From Heloderma charlesbogerti (lineage: Eukaryota; Chordata; Lepidosauria; Squamata; Helodermatidae): a stretch of 64,000 nucleotides of DNA. The notes below the pieces were generated by a model, which did no database searches, was not told where the DNA came from, and was given only the letters and a program-made list of their open reading frames with translations. This document shows, piece by piece, positions 53,840 to 63,650 of this stretch; within the stretch, counting starts at the first letter, position 1, and every line of letters begins with the position of its first letter. The position numbers and the translations under genes were made by a program. The stretch is from the NCBI GenBank assembly GCA_026122225.1, contig JANEZZ010000982.1, positions 57,501 to 121,500 of the forward strand, in the 5' to 3' direction.

Positions 53840-54041
53840 GGAAGGACAATAGCTCAGTGATAGAGCACCTGCTTTGCATGCAGAAGGTTGCCTGGTGTCT
53901 CCAGATAGTGCAAGGAAAAATGTCCTGCCTGAAACTCTGGAGAGCTCCTGCCAGTCAGTGCTGACAATATTGGGCTAAGATGGACTGACTAAGGATAAGA
54001 CAGCTTCCTATCCTATCCTATCCTGTCCTATCCTATCCTAA
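53840..54041 (+). repeat. tRNA-derived SINE with (CCTAT)n tail
   Basis: ATAGCTCAGTGATAGAGCAC (A box), CTTTGCATGCAGAAGGTTGC, a degraded B box, the body CTGGAGAGCTCCTGCCAGTC and TGGACTGACTAAGGATAAGA, then CAGCTTCCTATCC expanding into a (CCTAT)n array at 54007-54041. Same family as 36982-37150 and 56820-57470. Confidence 0.78.
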
Positions 54042-54144
54042 AGAGGGACGGAGAGTGCATGTGTGAAGAGCAGGGGAAACAGAAATGGTCACAGAGGAGA
54101 CTGTGCCTGTGACATGCAAGCACAATAGTACCTATTTCCCAGTT

Positions 54145-54183
54145 ATAGATAGATTAGATAGATAGATAGATAGATAGATATGA
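54145..54183 (+). repeat. (GATA)n microsatellite
   Basis: Short GATA array with one interruption. Confidence 0.93.
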
Positions 54184-54484
54184 TGTGATATAGTTATAGA
54201 TGTATCACCTTTGCTCGACTAATTCAGAAGATCATGCACTTCAGTGTACCTCGGGGTTCCCCAAAGTAGGCCGCATCTCTGTTATGTCTGCAAGTGGCCC
54301 CATTCTGCCTCCAAAGCAATCAGCACAGGGCCACCCAAGTTCGCTGTTAGCAGGAATGATGCAAGCTACTGTGGCAGGGATGGTGGCAGGGAAGCAAGAG
54401 TGAGGGAGGGCTGAAATACTTTCCAGAAGTATTTCTTAAATGGATGTCCTGTTTTCTTCCATCATGAAACTCAAAGCTGGGTCT

Positions 54485-54645
54485 GTGGGAAGACTGAGGT
54501 GGTCTCCCATCCAGACTCTAGCCAAGTGCACCCCTCCTTAGCTTTAGGCCTAGAGGCCCAGGACCTATTGGTTTGGCCACTATGGGAAACAGGATGCTGG
54601 ACTAGATAGGCCTTTGCTCAGATCCAGCACAGATCTTCTTAGTGG
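54485..54645 (-). repeat. degraded 5S-derived SINE plus LINE tail
   Basis: GAGGTGGTCTCCCATCCAGA and CTTAGCTTTAGGCC read in reverse as the 5S TAAGC, TCTGGATGGGAGACCACCTC segment. 54575-54645 (GGATGCTGGACTAGATAGGC) is a plus-strand LINE 3' module as at 10535. Confidence 0.55.
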
Positions 54646-54669
54646 CAAAGCACACATTACTTCAGAGCT

Positions 54670-54821
54670 CAGGGACCCGACAGGGTGAGTATGGGGAACA
54701 TCCTGGAGGGCGTCAGCGGGGTCGAGCTAGGCCAGAGGCTCTGCAGGAGTGGTCTGGAGGTGCAGGCAGGGGAGGAACCTGATGATCTCCCGGACCCAGT
54801 CAGGCATCCATGCCATCCCTA
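54670..54821. mobile_element. right part of a hAT-type element
   Basis: GC-rich sequence ending ATGCCATCCCTA at 54814-54821, the usual right terminus. No convincing left terminus. Weak call. Confidence 0.35.
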
Positions 54822-55191
54822 AGTGTAAACACAGGGGGCTGGATATGGATCAGGACCTTAGTGTGAGACCCCTCTCGGGATTAAATTTCAGTCCTGATCA
54901 AGATCAGGGTCTCCACGATGGCTATTGCCAAACTGTGACCCTTTTGCTTTAATAGATCAGTATTTGGCAATATAAATTACAGGCATGGGGGACAAGGGAT
55001 CCGGATCAGGTTCACCATGGGGGAAAGAGTTAAAGGCCTCCTACATACATCCTTCTAGGGTCCTGAACTGCATCAGGATCCCTGTGCTTAACTCTAGAGT
55101 AAAACAAAAAAGCCATAACTGCTGGCTACATCTTTGAAGTAACATGGGCTTTGGGTCTAATTTTATATGTTTTAAGCCTCGTATATGGAAG
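54822..55191. other. no recognised feature
   Basis: Unassigned. Confidence 0.25.
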
Positions 55192-55199
55192 ATTTCAGA

Positions 55200-55602
55200 T
55201 AGGGATGTCCGGATTGTGTAAAATCTGCTCCGTCTCTGTTTCATGGATTGTCAGGCGCCTTTTGTTCCATCATCTGCCCATAGACAGATGCAAATATTTT
55301 TTTTTTCCCGTCATGCAGAAAAATTCGCAAATAATTACATAAGTATTTATGGAAGTATTTCAATAATTTACTTCAGTACATAAAATCTAGCGTATTGTCC
55401 CCCATTCCATTCAATGTTGCCTCAGCAGAAACTTATGTATTTTCCTGATAATAAATATGTGTAAATTGGGGTGGGGGGAATCATCTGAAAGTCCACAGAA
55501 TCCATGCTGCCTGAGGGGGTCGCTCTGCAGCAGATTCCACAGGTTGGAGTCTTAGAAATCTGAGCTCATTTTAGTCCATCTCAAATTTCTCCAGCATACC
55601 TA
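55200..55602. mobile_element. hAT-type MITE with perfect TSD
   Basis: Starts TAGGGATGTCCGGATTGTG and ends CATACCTA between identical 8-mers ATTTCAGA (55192-55199 and 55603-55610). The core has CAGATGCAAATATTTTTT, TTCGCAAATAATTAC and GGAGTCTTAGAAATCTGAGC. It defines the subfamily of 7040-7506 and the interrupted 58305 copy. Confidence 0.91.
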
Positions 55603-55610
55603 ATTTCAGA

Positions 55611-56185
55611 GTGTTTAACTCTCCTGTTAAAGTTAATGGGAGTGAGAAGCACCTAACACTGGTGGGATCATGAACATTTATCTCAGCAATCTTTATAGCA
55701 ACAACATCAAGAGGAGACCACAATAATAAGGAGGCAGGGTGGGTGTAGTTTTCCCTCAACAGCATTTCCCTTCTGGTTGCTTCCACCACCCCTGCCAGCC
55801 TCTGAGGGTAGATTATCTGGGCACATGAGGAAAAGCATTCATGGGGAGGGTTCGCCTGGGTGTGTGTACACATAAGGAGAAATGCAGTGGGCAGGTGGGC
55901 TGTTCCTCAGCTTGATCCCTGCAGCATTGTTTTGTATGCTTGTTGACTCCCAGTTATACTTAACTCCGCACCAGAGGCTCAGGATAAATATGATGGGTTA
56001 TGAATATGAAGCCAGTAAGTCATATAGCTAGCAGAAAACTAGAGCTGAGCCGAAAGTACTCTAGTCGTTAGTTCTGCTACTTCTGTTTCTACATCTTTTT
56101 TTCTTTTTGGGGGGAAAAAAAAAGGTGTGCACTGATGTTCAAGTTTCTATTAACTTTTTAAATGTATTCCCTCACCCTCTCTCTG

Positions 56186-56192
<7 letters not shown>
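55611..56192. other. no recognised feature
   Basis: No repeats or gene signatures found. Confidence 0.3.

Positions 56193-56226
<34 letters not shown>
56193..56226 (+). repeat. (CA)n microsatellite
   Basis: Perfect CA array; a separate GA array lies at about 56303-56320. Confidence 0.97.
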
Positions 56227-56228
<2 letters not shown>

Positions 56229-56819
56229 AAATTTAATTAATTACTTGCTGCTATAGATTTGTGGCTGATTCTGTGTTCTTAAAACCCTGATCCCTGTCTT
56301 TGAGAGAGAGAGAGAGAGAATATTAATATATGTGCTTTGATTGTGCCTTGTTGCAGGTTGCCTCTCAGCCTGCCTTTCATAAGATTATGGAAGTGCCCAG
56401 GAGGAATTCGCCATATCTTGTTCATCCATATCCCTTTTGGAGAGTTCACATTAAATTGTCTCCATCTAGTGGTCCAATTTCCATGGGAAGTATGACATGA
56501 GATGAAGCATTACCATAAGGATATTTATGGTGCAGTATATAAGTATCTGTTGCAATCCCGGAATGAGATCCAGAGCAAGCAGGGGGTGTGCTGGGGAAAT
56601 ACGGGAATCCTTTCCTGCATCTACAAGGCCAAAGGAAAGAGAGTCTGGGAGTAGCTGGGCAGATGGATGAGGCATCTTCCCTCTTTTCCTCTTCTCCAGT
56701 GGGTATGGCCAGTGGGAAAGATTACACACTGGCAGCATTGAATGTTAGCTCTTTCAAAGCTGAAAAGAATGGGAATTAGGACTAATCTTACTATGATGCA
56801 ACAAGAGAAGCCACTGGGA
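56227..56819. other. no recognised feature
   Basis: Includes ATTTAATTAATTACTTGCTG near 56233. No gene seen; frames 56466-56738 and 56588-56779 mirror each other. Confidence 0.3.
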
Positions 56820-57470
56820 TGCAGGAAGATGCTTTATACTGAATCAGACCATTGATCCATTGAGCTCAATATAGGGATATGCAAATGTGCAAAACTTGAG
56901 CTCACCAAAAAATTTCTGGATACCATCTTGAAGGTCGTTCCAACTTGAGTCTATGTCAGATTGACAACTTTGTTGCTGTTTTCTTTTTTCACAAACATCT
57001 GTGCATATTGTAACATGTATTTTTCTAAATGTACACCTCAGTTTTGCACATCTTTGAAATGTATGCATTCTTCTCCCATGGATTAAAGCTTCATTGGGCA
57101 CATTTTTCAAAAGGACACATTTTATCTTACACATCTTTTAAATGGATGCATGCTGTCAAATGCTTTTTCTCTGCATCCACAAATCACATTTTGGGCTCAG
57201 AAATATAAAACACTTTGACCACAGATTGGGTCTGAGTCTGTGTTCAGTCCAGAAGGTGCAAAGTGGGTAAATTCTGATAAAAAATGAAGTCAAAGGCATT
57301 TCTCATACATCTCTAACTCAGTATTGCCTACACTGCCTGGGAGAAGCTTCCCAGGATTTCAGACAGGACTTTTCCCCCCGCCCTATCTGGAGGTGCCGGG
57401 GTTTGAAGTGGGGGCTTTTGCATGCAAAACATATTGTCTGCTACTGAGCTGCAGCCCTTCCTTTGCCAGG
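56820..57470 (-). repeat. tRNA-derived SINE interrupted by a MITE
   Basis: The tail half (GATGCTTTATACTGAATCAG, CATTGATCCATTGAGCTCAA) is at 56820-56871. The body and promoter half (CTCAGTATTGCCTACACTGC, TGCATGCAAAACATATTGTC, CTACTGAGCTGCAGCCC) is at 57316-57470. The element 56872-57315 separates them. Same family as 36982-37150. Confidence 0.72.
56872..57315. mobile_element. hAT-type MITE inside a SINE
   Basis: Starts TAGGGATATGCAAATGTGC and ends CATCTCTA. Flanks GCTCAATA and ACTCAGTA match at 6 of 8, and the SINE consensus on both sides confirms the boundaries. Related to 9159-9588 and 38099-38541 (TGTAACATGTATTTTTC, TTTAAATGGATGCATGCTG). Confidence 0.86.
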
Positions 57471-57549
57471 GGAGGAAAACAGTGTTGAAACACCTTTTTG
57501 TGTGTGGGAGACATGGAATGGGCTTCCATTTCCTTCAGAACTGCTTTGG

Positions 57550-57700
57550 CATACATTGATGGTCCAAAGGCACATGAGGCAGCCACCTTGCGGAAGCTAA
57601 GCAGCTCTGGGTCTGGTCAGCACTTGGAGGGGAAACCACCTGGGAACCACATGTAGCCCCCTTCAGTTCCACAGTGGAAGAAAGGTGGGATATAAATGTA
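57550..57700 (+). repeat. 5S rRNA-derived SINE
   Basis: GGAAGCTAAGCAGCTCTGG, GTCTGGTCAGCACTTGGAGG and GGAAACCACCTGGGAACC match 5S rRNA; then CCACAGTGGAAGAAAGGTGG and GATATAAATGTAATAGA lead into the GATA array. Close to the copy at 19697. Confidence 0.86.

Positions 57701-57766
<66 letters not shown>
57701..57766 (+). repeat. (GATA)n microsatellite
   Basis: About 16 GATA units directly continuing from the 3' tail of the 5S SINE. Confidence 0.97.
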
Positions 57767-57769
57767 TTA

Positions 57770-57885
57770 GGGGTGGGCAACTTGTCGCTCACCACATGTT
57801 TTGGCCTACCATTCCCATCATCCCTCACCATTGTCTATGTGGGCCAGGACTGGTGAGAGTTGTAGATCAAAACATCTGGAGGGCC
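57770..57885. repeat. palindromic MITE-like repeat
   Basis: AGGGGTGGGCAAC end, CCATTCCCATCATCCCTCAC arm and GGACTGGTGAGAGTTGTAG complement, as in 36821-36962. Right terminus decayed. Confidence 0.48.
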
Positions 57886-58304
57886 ATTTGAACAGAAGAA
57901 GGCAGAGGAAGGATGGACAACCTAAAACACATGAGTTCATTTTCAGGAGCTGCCTACAGTGTCTGGAAGCTTGGCAGAGCTGTGTTCATTGAGGAAGGAA
58001 TCCAGGAAGCCTTGATGGGGCAAAGCAAGCAAAGTGGGGAAGAGTAGCTTCTCCCTTTCTCTGCACTCAGCAAGGAGAAGTTCTTATCTTCATCTGCTGC
58101 TGATCAGAGATAAAAGCTCTTCCTTGGGGGAGGGTACGGGGCTGTGGAGGAAGCTGCTGAGTGATTCAGTCCTATTTCCTGCTGCAGCTTGCCCTGAGTA
58201 GGTCTGAAAAGACATGCAGAGGCTTGGTATTTGGGATGCTATTTCAAAGTGCTACTCCACGATTCAGTCCTGCTATCATCTGAGTAGATATGCAGAGGAT
58301 TGCC
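57886..58304. other. no recognised feature
   Basis: Unassigned. Confidence 0.28.
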
Positions 58305-59475
58305 TGGGGATGCTGGAGAAAGTCGAGATGGACTAAAATGAGCTCAGCTTTCTAAGAATCTGTCCTGCAGATAGGGATGGCGGAGAATTTCTCCCCAAAA
58401 CTTCGGGGGGCCAAGCGCCAACGTGTTCGGCCCCCCGAAAATGTTTCAGGGAGAAATCCTCCGCACCCCCCCCCGGGACGGGAGTCACCTTCGCCAAATG
58501 TCCCTCCTGGCGGCGGGTCCGGCCGGCGGTTCGTCGGGTGTTCGTGCGGGGCAGGAGCGGCAGCCGGTCATTCGACCGGCTGCCGCTGCCACCATTCCAA
58601 TAAAAGAAAAAAACAAACAAACGCCCCCTGATAGGCTACGTGACGATTAACGTAGCCTATCACGGCTAGATTTGCAAAGTCAGCCGTGATAGGCTACGTC
58701 AATCGTCACGTAGCCTATCACGGGTGACTTTAAAAAAAAAAAAAAGCACGTACGGATAATGGCGGCCCCCATAGGGAGCCACCATTCCCATTTCTTATTT
58801 GGTCGCTGTAGTCTACGTAAAGGTTTACGTAGACTACGGCGAAAATAAGGGCAACGCAAATAGCGTTGCCCTTATTTTCGCCGTAGTCTACGTAAATCTT
58901 TACGTAGACTACAGCGACCAAATAAGGAACGCGAATGGCGGCTCCGTATGGGGACCGCCATTAGCTTACGCGCTTTTTTTTTTTTTTTTAAAGTCACCTG
59001 TGATAGGCTACGTGACGATATAGGTAGCCTATCACGGCTGACTTTGCAGATCTAGCCATGATAGGCTACGTTAATCGTCACGTAGCCTATCAGGGGGCGT
59101 TTTTTTTTTTTTTAAACTTTCGAGTTCGCGGCCGGGCGAGGCGGGAAGCCTCCCCCCCAGCCTGAATTTCGGCAGAGGTGAGGCGGGAAGCCTCCCCCCG
59201 GCCTGAACTTCGCGGGGGGAGCAGTGAAGTGCCTCCCCCCCACCGCGAACAACCTTCGAGGACAGGTAAGGGACTTTCGTCCACCCCTACCTGCAGACTG
59301 ACCTCCTCAGGCCACATGGAGTCTGTGGACTTTCAGATTTTTTTAAAAAAAAACTTTCCTGAAATTCATACGTATTTATTCATAGGAAAATATGCACATT
59401 TCTGCTGAGGAAAAGTTGGATGGAATGAGGGACAATACACTAAAGTTTACGTACTAAGATAAATTATATGGCTGT
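58305..59475 (-). mobile_element. interrupted MITE of the 55200 subfamily
   Basis: Read in reverse it matches 55200-55602: GATGGACTAAAATGAGCTC and AAGAATCTGTCCTGCAGA on the left of the insertion, and GGAGTCTGTGGACTTTCAGA with TGGATGGAATGAGGGACAAT on the right. The outer right terminus is lost near 59475. Hosts 58372-59289. Confidence 0.6.
58372..59289. mobile_element. GC-rich foldback hAT-type element, perfect TSD
   Basis: TAGGGATGGCGGAGAATTTC and CACCCCTA lie between identical 8-mers CCTGCAGA (58364-58371 and 59290-59297). 36-bp-type palindromes occur near 58628-58663, 58685-58720, 58999-59034 and 59056-59091, two on each side of a centre near 58861. The centre is a long palindrome of CCCTTATTTTCGCCGTAGTC and GTCTACGTAAA blocks. 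CAGGTAAGG lies at 59263-59271. Closely related to 13419 and 46498. Confidence 0.94.
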
Positions 59476-59939
59476 ACACTCCCTCAGTATGAAGCCTGAA
59501 TAAAGAGGCGAAGCGGGCTGATTCGGAGGTGCCTCATCATGATACAAAGCAGATCAGACCAGCATCGAGACACCCCAAAGCGAAGCGGCTCTTCCACAAA
59601 GTGCCTCGTCTGCCTTGTATATTCAGAGCTCTTCTTATGCCTTCTGAGCAGCCTAGACAAGCCGTCTCCAAAAATTATCAACTTCTAAAAGATCACATGG
59701 ATGGGCAGGAGCGGGAGGAGGGGGAGTAGAAGGTGAGAGGATGCGGAGGCACCCGATATATCAATTTGAGAGAGATCGGACCACTGGGAGAGGTGGGGGA
59801 AGGGGAGGGGAGAGGAGAAGGAGGAGGAAGAGGAAGAGGAGTGAGTGAGCTTTGCCATGAGTCAGCCTCCGTTTGCTCATTGTGAGAGAGGCGGTGTTAC
59901 TGGAGATGAGAGGACTATCTGAATGTTATTTGGCTAGAG
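59476..59939. other. no recognised gene; purine tract
   Basis: Holds a GGA/GAA-rich tract at about 59798-59842. Otherwise unassigned. Confidence 0.35.
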
Positions 59940-60015
59940 CAGTGGTCTCCAAAGTGGGGTACATGCACCCCGGGGCAGTGCAAGATGGTCCATTGGGGTG
60001 CACGAGCCGCCTGAT
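59940..60015 (+). mobile_element. Charlie-type hAT terminus
   Basis: CAGTGGTCTCCAAAGTGGGG is a typical hAT-Charlie end; GTGCACGAGCCGCCTGATAA follows. The opposite end is not found. Confidence 0.42.
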
Positions 60016-60219
60016 AATTGAGCAGCCTCCCGCTGCCCTGACAAGCTGCCGTTGTGTGCAATGGTGGTGGTGGCGACAACAGCGTTTCTCTCTCTGCTGT
60101 TGTCCTAGCCCCTGGGAGCAACTGCCCCAGTTTCTGCCAGGCATGACAGAGGAAGCCTTAACCCTCTCCTTTGGCAGAACAAAGCTGAGAAGAAAGTGTG
60201 TGCTATGGGGACTTCTCCC

Positions 60220-60590
60220 TTACTAATCTGCCCATCTCTGAGGTCATCAGAAGGCATGCTCCTGGTGGTTCCACATGGGCCTATAGAGTCCACCCAGAGA
60301 AGAGCCTTGTGGTGGCTCCCATCCTATGGAACTCCCTGACTCTGGAGGTCTGGCAGGCACCAACATTGGGTTGTTTTGGCACCTCTTGAAAACAGCTCTT
60401 TTCCAGGAAACCCTCCTTGATTGACCAGCCTCAGTTTTATTGGCACTCTGTTTTTGTTTTGTTTTGTTTTTTAAAGAATAATCTTAATATTGTGTTTCTA
60501 CTTTTTATCTTTTGTTCATTTTATCTCTTGTTGTTCATCACTCCAGAATCTGTTCAGATGTGTAAGTAAATAAACAATCTCATGATCTCA
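60220..60590 (+). mobile_element. L2 LINE 3' end
   Basis: GAGAAGAGCCTTGTGGTGGC and CCCATCCTATGGAACTCCCT translate to the RALVVAPILWNSLTLEV-type L2 C-terminus. A TTTTGTTTTG-rich 3' UTR and (AAATA)-like tail end near 60580. Confidence 0.68.
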
Positions 60591-60954
60591 GAGAGTCATA
60601 GTATGTATGTGGATACTGGATCAACATGGGGGAGGACAGTCAGGTGTATCTTTCCCATCGGTTCATCTCTCTTTCTTTTGGGAGGGGAGGGTATCAGTTA
60701 GTTGTGAATGACCCATGTGGTTATCTTCACCTATACATCTACACCTGTGAGGCCTAGTAGGATTGAAAAAAGCAGATCCTGTGAGGGGTCTCAAGCTGAT
60801 GGTAAAAACAGTCACTATGGAAGAAGGAACATCTATCCTAGGATTAGGAAATACAGATTGGTTCCTGAACTTGGGTAGTTCTGCATGGACCTTCATGGAC
60901 CTTCTGTTTGGTGAAGACTACAAAATGGCCAGTCATCTTTCTGGCCATGGGGAT
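60591..60954. other. no recognised feature
   Basis: Unassigned. Confidence 0.25.
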
Positions 60955-61090
60955 CAATTTATTTGTTTGTTTACAATATTTATATACCACTCCACATCAA
61001 AGATTTTGGAGTGGTGAACGACAAGATAAAAGAATAAATCCCCATAATTAAAACAAGTAAAACATTTTAAAAGAACAGATTAGAGGCCCC
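60955..61090 (-). mobile_element. L2-type 3' UTR fragment
   Basis: TTTATTTGTTTGTTTACAAT, TATATACCACTCC and AAACAAGTAAAACATTTTAA resemble the 3' UTR words at 32175-32340. Orientation is inferred from the T-rich start. Confidence 0.42.
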
Positions 61091-62801
61091 TCCTTTCCGC
61101 ACACCAGCGATTGTCTCAATCAGTGTAGCGGTGGCCACCATCTGTTTGGAGGGGGTGCAAGCAGTGATGTCCTTGCATGCAGTGCACAGCTACGTACAGG
61201 GTCTTCCACGTCGGCACTGGAGAAAGGATAGCTTTTATTTGAAACACACAAACAAATTACCTCTAAGGAAATAAACCATCACCTGTCAAGCAGAAGACTA
61301 GCATAATCTTTGATAAAGATAAGGAAGCCAAAATATGTAGGCAAATTATTTGCTGCTTCTGCATTAAATGCAACCCCCCCCCCCATTACAAATACTTTAT
61401 TCAGGACAGGACTTACCAAGAGCAGCTGAAGTCGATATAATCTTGTGCCCTGCATATAGCACCTGTCAGGGGCTCCTTGGAGGCCTCTCTCAGTCTAATC
61501 CAGTAGCCAAGTCCAGACACAGACAAATGGATTCTTTTCAAAGCTTTATTCCTCTTTTACAACTTAACAACTCTACTGTTAGCATCTAGATATGAGCAGC
61601 AGAGTACCTATGCCCTACGTTGGAACAGTTTGCCCCCGTTTGAAAGGGAATTACTGGCAGACCCCTGAACTTAAGGACTAGGGAGAGTCCCTCCCCTTTT
61701 CCCTTGGATGCTCTGGGCGCAGCTGTTGTTTGCGCACCAACCGGGCACTACACCTCCTTTCTGCGCCCTCCATTTAGCGCCGCTCTCTGCGTCAGCGTCG
61801 CACGTCCATCAAGTCTGCTTCCCACGCTCTGTCACTCCCAGGACTGCCATCTAAGCTAGGAATGCTGGTGGGAGGAATCTCCGTCAGCTGTTGGCCCTGG
61901 GAAAGAAGAGCACGCTCTTCTCCCAGAAGCGACTCCTCTTCCTCAGAATCAGAAGTACTCTGGGATTCTATGGGCTCAGTGTCCACCCTGACAGCACCTT
62001 AGTGATCGTGAAAAATGCTCAAGAACTAAAGAATAACCTTCAGGGACAACCAAGGCTGCCAAATTATATAAAATGAGTCAGAGATTCCTTTTTCTAATAG
62101 GCATGCTGGAGAACCGTTGTTCCAGGGCTCCCCTTCATCCTCTGGTCTCCATTGGAGACTAATGGAATACTTTGGACTAAAAAGCGTTCAAAAGTCGCCA
62201 CCATGCCTCTCATAAAGTAAAAGGGGTTACAGTGCTACTGTTCTAATTCTGTCATTGAATACAGTAAAAGTGAAGAATACATTCTCTTCTAAATGGGTGT
62301 GGCTTTCTGATTTTCTGTGTGAAATGCTTGAGGAACGTCATGAGTTGTGACATTGATATCCTTTGCACAGTGTGTTGGGTTGGGGGTGGGTTAAAATTTA
62401 GATTCCCACCTCTTGAAAAGATGTACTCCATTTCAACTCAACTCCAGACCCCTTTTAGTCTGACACTGACTAGAAATGGGGTAAGCACCCTCCATTTGCC
62501 AGCAAAAATCCCAAGGGGCATTGGGTAATCAATATCAGAAAGGACTTGAGAACTGCCTTCCCTGTTGGGACCATGTATGGTTTGCAAGTTGTCCCCTTCT
62601 GGATTCTCTTCAGCCATCTGGGGGTTTTCTGTTCATCTTTTTGAATGCTTGAGGGTTGGAACACAATCAAATCCTTCCAGGACTAGGGTCTCCCACATGG
62701 TAACAATGTGCCTTCAGAAACCTCTCCAGCTGCCTGCCAGGCTCCCTACCTCTCCTGATTTTTATTTTAAGGGTGAGTGTTTTTTAATTGGGTGGCTGGC
62801 A
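61091..62801. other. unassigned stretch with an acidic minus-strand frame
   Basis: No recognised gene. The minus strand at 61792-61986 encodes 64 residues (MDTEPIESQSTSDSEEEESL then LLGEERALLSQGQQLTEIPP), an acidic serine-rich peptide. The flanking 61500-61800 is GC-rich with TATA-less T-rich sequence (CAAAGCTTTATTCCTC). It could be the edge of an LTR element (LTR plus start of its first gene) or a chance frame; I cannot tell. Confidence 0.25.
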
Positions 62802-63332
62802 TAGGGATGGTGTAGGGCCTGCTTCCATCCAGGAATCCAGGGGAAACACCCCAGCCTGCACCCCCAAGCCCCACTTCCCGAGCCTCTGCCCCTGCTCGCC
62901 CCCTGCCCATGCCTGGTGAGCAGCCCACACTCACCCTTATGGCCTCATTGAGCTCCATGGTTGCCATTTTTGTAAAAATAAATTGGCAGTTGCAAAAATG
63001 TGCATATTTGCGCATATGCGAAATGCTCATTTTTGCAAAAGTATGCATTTTTGCACATGCATAGATTTGTGCATTTGCAAAAATGCACATTTTCATGCAT
63101 ATGCAAATATGTGCATTCATAAAAAAGATTCATTCTCATGCATACATACGCAGATGTTCACACTTTGAGATCATAGTTTTATTTTTCAAAAAATGGAGAC
63201 CACAGAGCTTGAGAAGGCTGCTGGGACAAGTGCAGGCTGCTCACCAAGCATGGGAGGGGCTCGAGCACAGTCCAGGGACTGGCGAGCAGGGGCAGGGACT
63301 GGACAGGAACCCGGAGAACCCACACATCCCTA
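62802..63332. mobile_element. hAT-type element with perfect TSD
   Basis: TAGGGATGGTGTAGGGCC and CATCCCTA lie between identical 8-mers GGCTGGCA (62794-62801 and 63333-63340). GC-rich arms (GAGCTCCATGGTTGCCATTT and its near complement AAAATGGAGACCACAGAGCT) enclose an AT-rich core of ATGTGCATATTTGCGCATAT-type words, including the octamer ATGCAAAT at 63101-63108. Related to 12361-12885 and 27646-27850. Confidence 0.94.
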
Positions 63333-63439
63333 GGCTGGCAGTCTGAAAAGCTAAGTGCCACCATCCAGTGCCATCTTTATCTGAGTTCAAAAGAGTGTTT
63401 TAGTGTTGTGGAGCTCAGTCCCCCCTCTGCCTAGTATTA

Positions 63440-63650
63440 TGTCCTTGGGCAAGTTACATTTCTCTTAGTCTCACCAGCTTACTTTCTGAGGAATGAGTAT
63501 TTTGTGACTGACCATGCCCACAATGGTAGCCATTTTATGAATGAGCAAGCCACCCAATGGCAGCCATTTTGTGAGAGTGCCCACAGCACTCTTTCAAAAT
63601 TCCAAATGTGCCCACTGACAGAAACAGGTTGGGAACCCCTCTTAGGTGAA
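63440..63650 (-). mobile_element. Charlie-like hAT fragment, minus strand
   Basis: Reverse of the 24774 and 29059 copies: TAGTCTCACCAGCTTACTTT, GCAGCCATTTTGTGAGAGTG and CAGGTTGGGAACCCCTCT, where the last contains the CAGGGGTTCCCAACC-type terminus. Confidence 0.6.

Noticed and set aside
53845..53900. tRNA gene
   Set aside because: A-box and degraded B-box belong to a SINE with a long body and tail; acceptor stem does not pair.
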